Assembly: GCF_030265065.1 (NCBI RefSeq)
Contig: NC_080395.1
Coordinates: 48,665,001 to 48,729,000, forward strand
Direction of reading: 5' to 3'
DNA: 64,000 bases
Source: Corythoichthys intestinalis
Lineage: Eukaryota > Chordata > Actinopteri > Syngnathiformes > Syngnathidae
This document shows positions 62,769-64,000 of this stretch, in pieces. The notes under the pieces are model-generated. The model saw only the letters and a list, made by a program, of their open reading frames with translations. It made no database searches and was not told the origin of the DNA. The position numbers were made by a program, and so were the translations under genes. Positions within the stretch are counted from its first letter, which is position 1; every line of letters starts with the position of its first letter.

Positions 62769-63536
62769 TCAGTCGCCGCACAGTCTTAAAGGATTATTAC
62801 CAATAATCCCCAACTCATACAGGATAGACAGAGTAGCAAATAGGATGTAGCAAATGAGGCTAACCAGTCCCAATTTCCAGTCCAGTTTCCATCCATTCAG
62901 GTGCACAGCCACAAAGAGGAAGACGATGGAAAGGAGGAGTGTGGCAGAAATGAACACCAGCCCGGTGCTGTTGACCTCCACTGGATTGTTGGTGTCCACA
63001 AATACAGTCTTGATGAACCACGGCACACCCAGACAAAGCATGTCGAATACGTTCGAACCCACAATGTTGGACATGGCCATGTCTGCTTTCCCTGATAAAA
63101 GATAGGTCAAATAGTGGGATTAAGGTAAAACTGAGTGAAGTATCAGAAAAGTTCCGAAACTGGTGTCGCATTAAGTGAGACCAAAATAGTTCTATTTTTC
63201 TCCCTCAGAAGTTCTAGTTTTCTCCCTCAGAAAAATACTAATTAAGTTATCATGAGGAAACCTGGAACAAATTGACGTTACGCCCATTGCTGGGTGGCCA
63301 CACGTGTATCTCACTGTTCATCTTTCAGTAGAACATTAAAAGGACATGAGTTTAATCTGGTGTAACTCTCCAATTGTGACACCAGTCCTGAAACATTTCT
63401 GAATAATCTTAAATTATATGGCAATTTGTTTTACCTTCTCTGGCCACCATCACACTGGCTACAGTATCTGGTATACTGGTTCCAGCTGCAAGCAGAGTGA
63501 GTCCCATCACTGTATCAGGGATGCCAAGTGTCTCAC
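62769..63536 (-). CDS. slc24a5: Sodium/potassium/calcium exchanger 5 (NCKX5), C-terminal part
   Basis: Melanosomal/trans-Golgi cation exchanger needed for normal pigmentation (the zebrafish golden gene). Two coding exons are in the window: 63435-63536, reading [20 protein letters not shown], and 62769-63091, reading [24 protein letters not shown], a hydrophobic stretch, [12 protein letters not shown] and the end [16 protein letters not shown] before TGA. Together they are the alpha-2 repeat, with its conserved G-T-S-I-P-D and [10 protein letters not shown] ion-binding motifs, and the last membrane spans. The splice joins in phase as R-E-G-K-A-D. SLC24A5 rather than other NCKX genes because of the YELGIIGNN end and the neighbours. 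The gene is cut by the window edge; upstream exons are not seen before 64000. Confidence 0.92.
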
Positions 63537-63739
63537 CTTATTAAACACAAAATGAGAAATAAAGGTCCCATCTCGAATAGACCTAACACAGTACTAAAAT
63601 GACTTTGTAACTTCAATCTTGAGAGATTCAAATAATAGAACTAAACAAAACTGGGAAAAAAGATATTTTATAACTTTCTGTAAAATGTGATTTTAAATGC
63701 AAATTCTGTTGAATAAATTAGGAAACCCCCACATTCAAT

Positions 63740-64000
63740 CCCACTTAAAATGGCTAAAATCACACACAAGGGTTCACATTACGTGCACATGATTGGAAAA
63801 TCATTAGTGTTTTGAAGCAGACTTACCTAATTTAAACCTCATATTTAGTTTGGTGTGCCCCTAACTGTTTGAGAGAAAACCATGACGAGATCAAAGGAGC
63901 GACCTGGGGCCTTCAGAAAGAAGATTGTAGACTCTTACGAGTCTGGTAAGAGATTTTAAAAGAATGTGAAATCAGCCATTCCACTGTCCGGAAAACAGTC
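63740..64000 (+). mobile_element. Tc1-type transposon, 5' part, running off the window
   Basis: GATTGGAAAATCATTAGTGT and TTAGTTTGGTGTGCCCCTAA precede an ATG at 63882 that reads MTRSKERPGAFRKKIVDSYE, SGKRF, stop, then SAIPLSGK. This is the N-terminal HTH region of a fish Tc1 transposase with a small deletion. By wording it belongs with the Tc1-B type at 37304-39567. It lies inside an slc24a5 intron or upstream region. Confidence 0.7.

Overview
The window comes from a teleost fish nuclear genome. It has spliced vertebrate genes with GT-AG introns, many fish-type DNA transposons and MITEs (Tc1, hAT, piggyBac, PIF/Harbinger ISL2EU), L2-like LINE scraps, a tRNA-derived SINE and long TA/TATC microsatellites. 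The species cannot be fixed from this sequence.

Host genes, left to right: slc12a1 (minus, about 9.8-25.4 kb, 26 coding exons, 1,038 aa, the Na-K-2Cl cotransporter NKCC2); ctxn2 (minus, 33.6-33.9 kb, 81 aa, cortexin-2); myef2 (plus, 45.6-61.8 kb, 17 coding exons, 567 aa, an hnRNP M-like protein with three RRMs); and the last two coding exons of slc24a5 (minus, 62.8-63.5 kb, the melanosomal NCKX5 exchanger). From memory this is the order and relative orientation of the human 15q21.1 block SLC24A5-MYEF2-CTXN2-SLC12A1. That supports naming the RNA-binding gene myef2 rather than hnrnpm, and the cortexin gene ctxn2. Exon lengths in both large genes were added up by hand and keep the reading frame to the stop. 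The genes are not an operon: slc12a1 has its own TATA promoter with an HNF1-like site, myef2 has a TCTCGCGAGA-type promoter, and myef2 and slc24a5 converge tail to tail with about 150 bp between their poly(A) signals.

1-9.2 kb holds transposons. The largest is a 5.0-kb ISL2EU (PIF/Harbinger) element at 2163-7197 with imperfect terminal inverted repeats and an ATA flank on each side. On the minus strand it carries a THAP / coiled-coil / DDE_Tnp_4 transposase. On the plus strand it carries remnants of a YqaJ-nuclease gene ending in an ING-like PHD finger. Three MITEs have landed inside it. slc12a1 introns hold a full-length Tc1 element, two related hAT MITEs, a SINE and microsatellites.

25.6-45.4 kb is gene-poor apart from ctxn2. 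It contains a Tc1-derived foldback element, a second copy of the same Tc1 family nested inside another Tc1 element, LINE fragments, a MITE encoding a lone Myb/SANT-like domain, and a hAT MITE. myef2 introns carry further hAT, mariner and piggyBac-like MITEs, including a three-deep nest in intron 7.

The most interesting points are an 8-nt microexon splitting the RNP1 motif of myef2 RRM1, the transposon-borne PHD finger with an apparently intact H3K4me3-type pocket, and an slc12a1 first exon lacking the usual SPAK docking motif and two of the three regulatory threonine positions.
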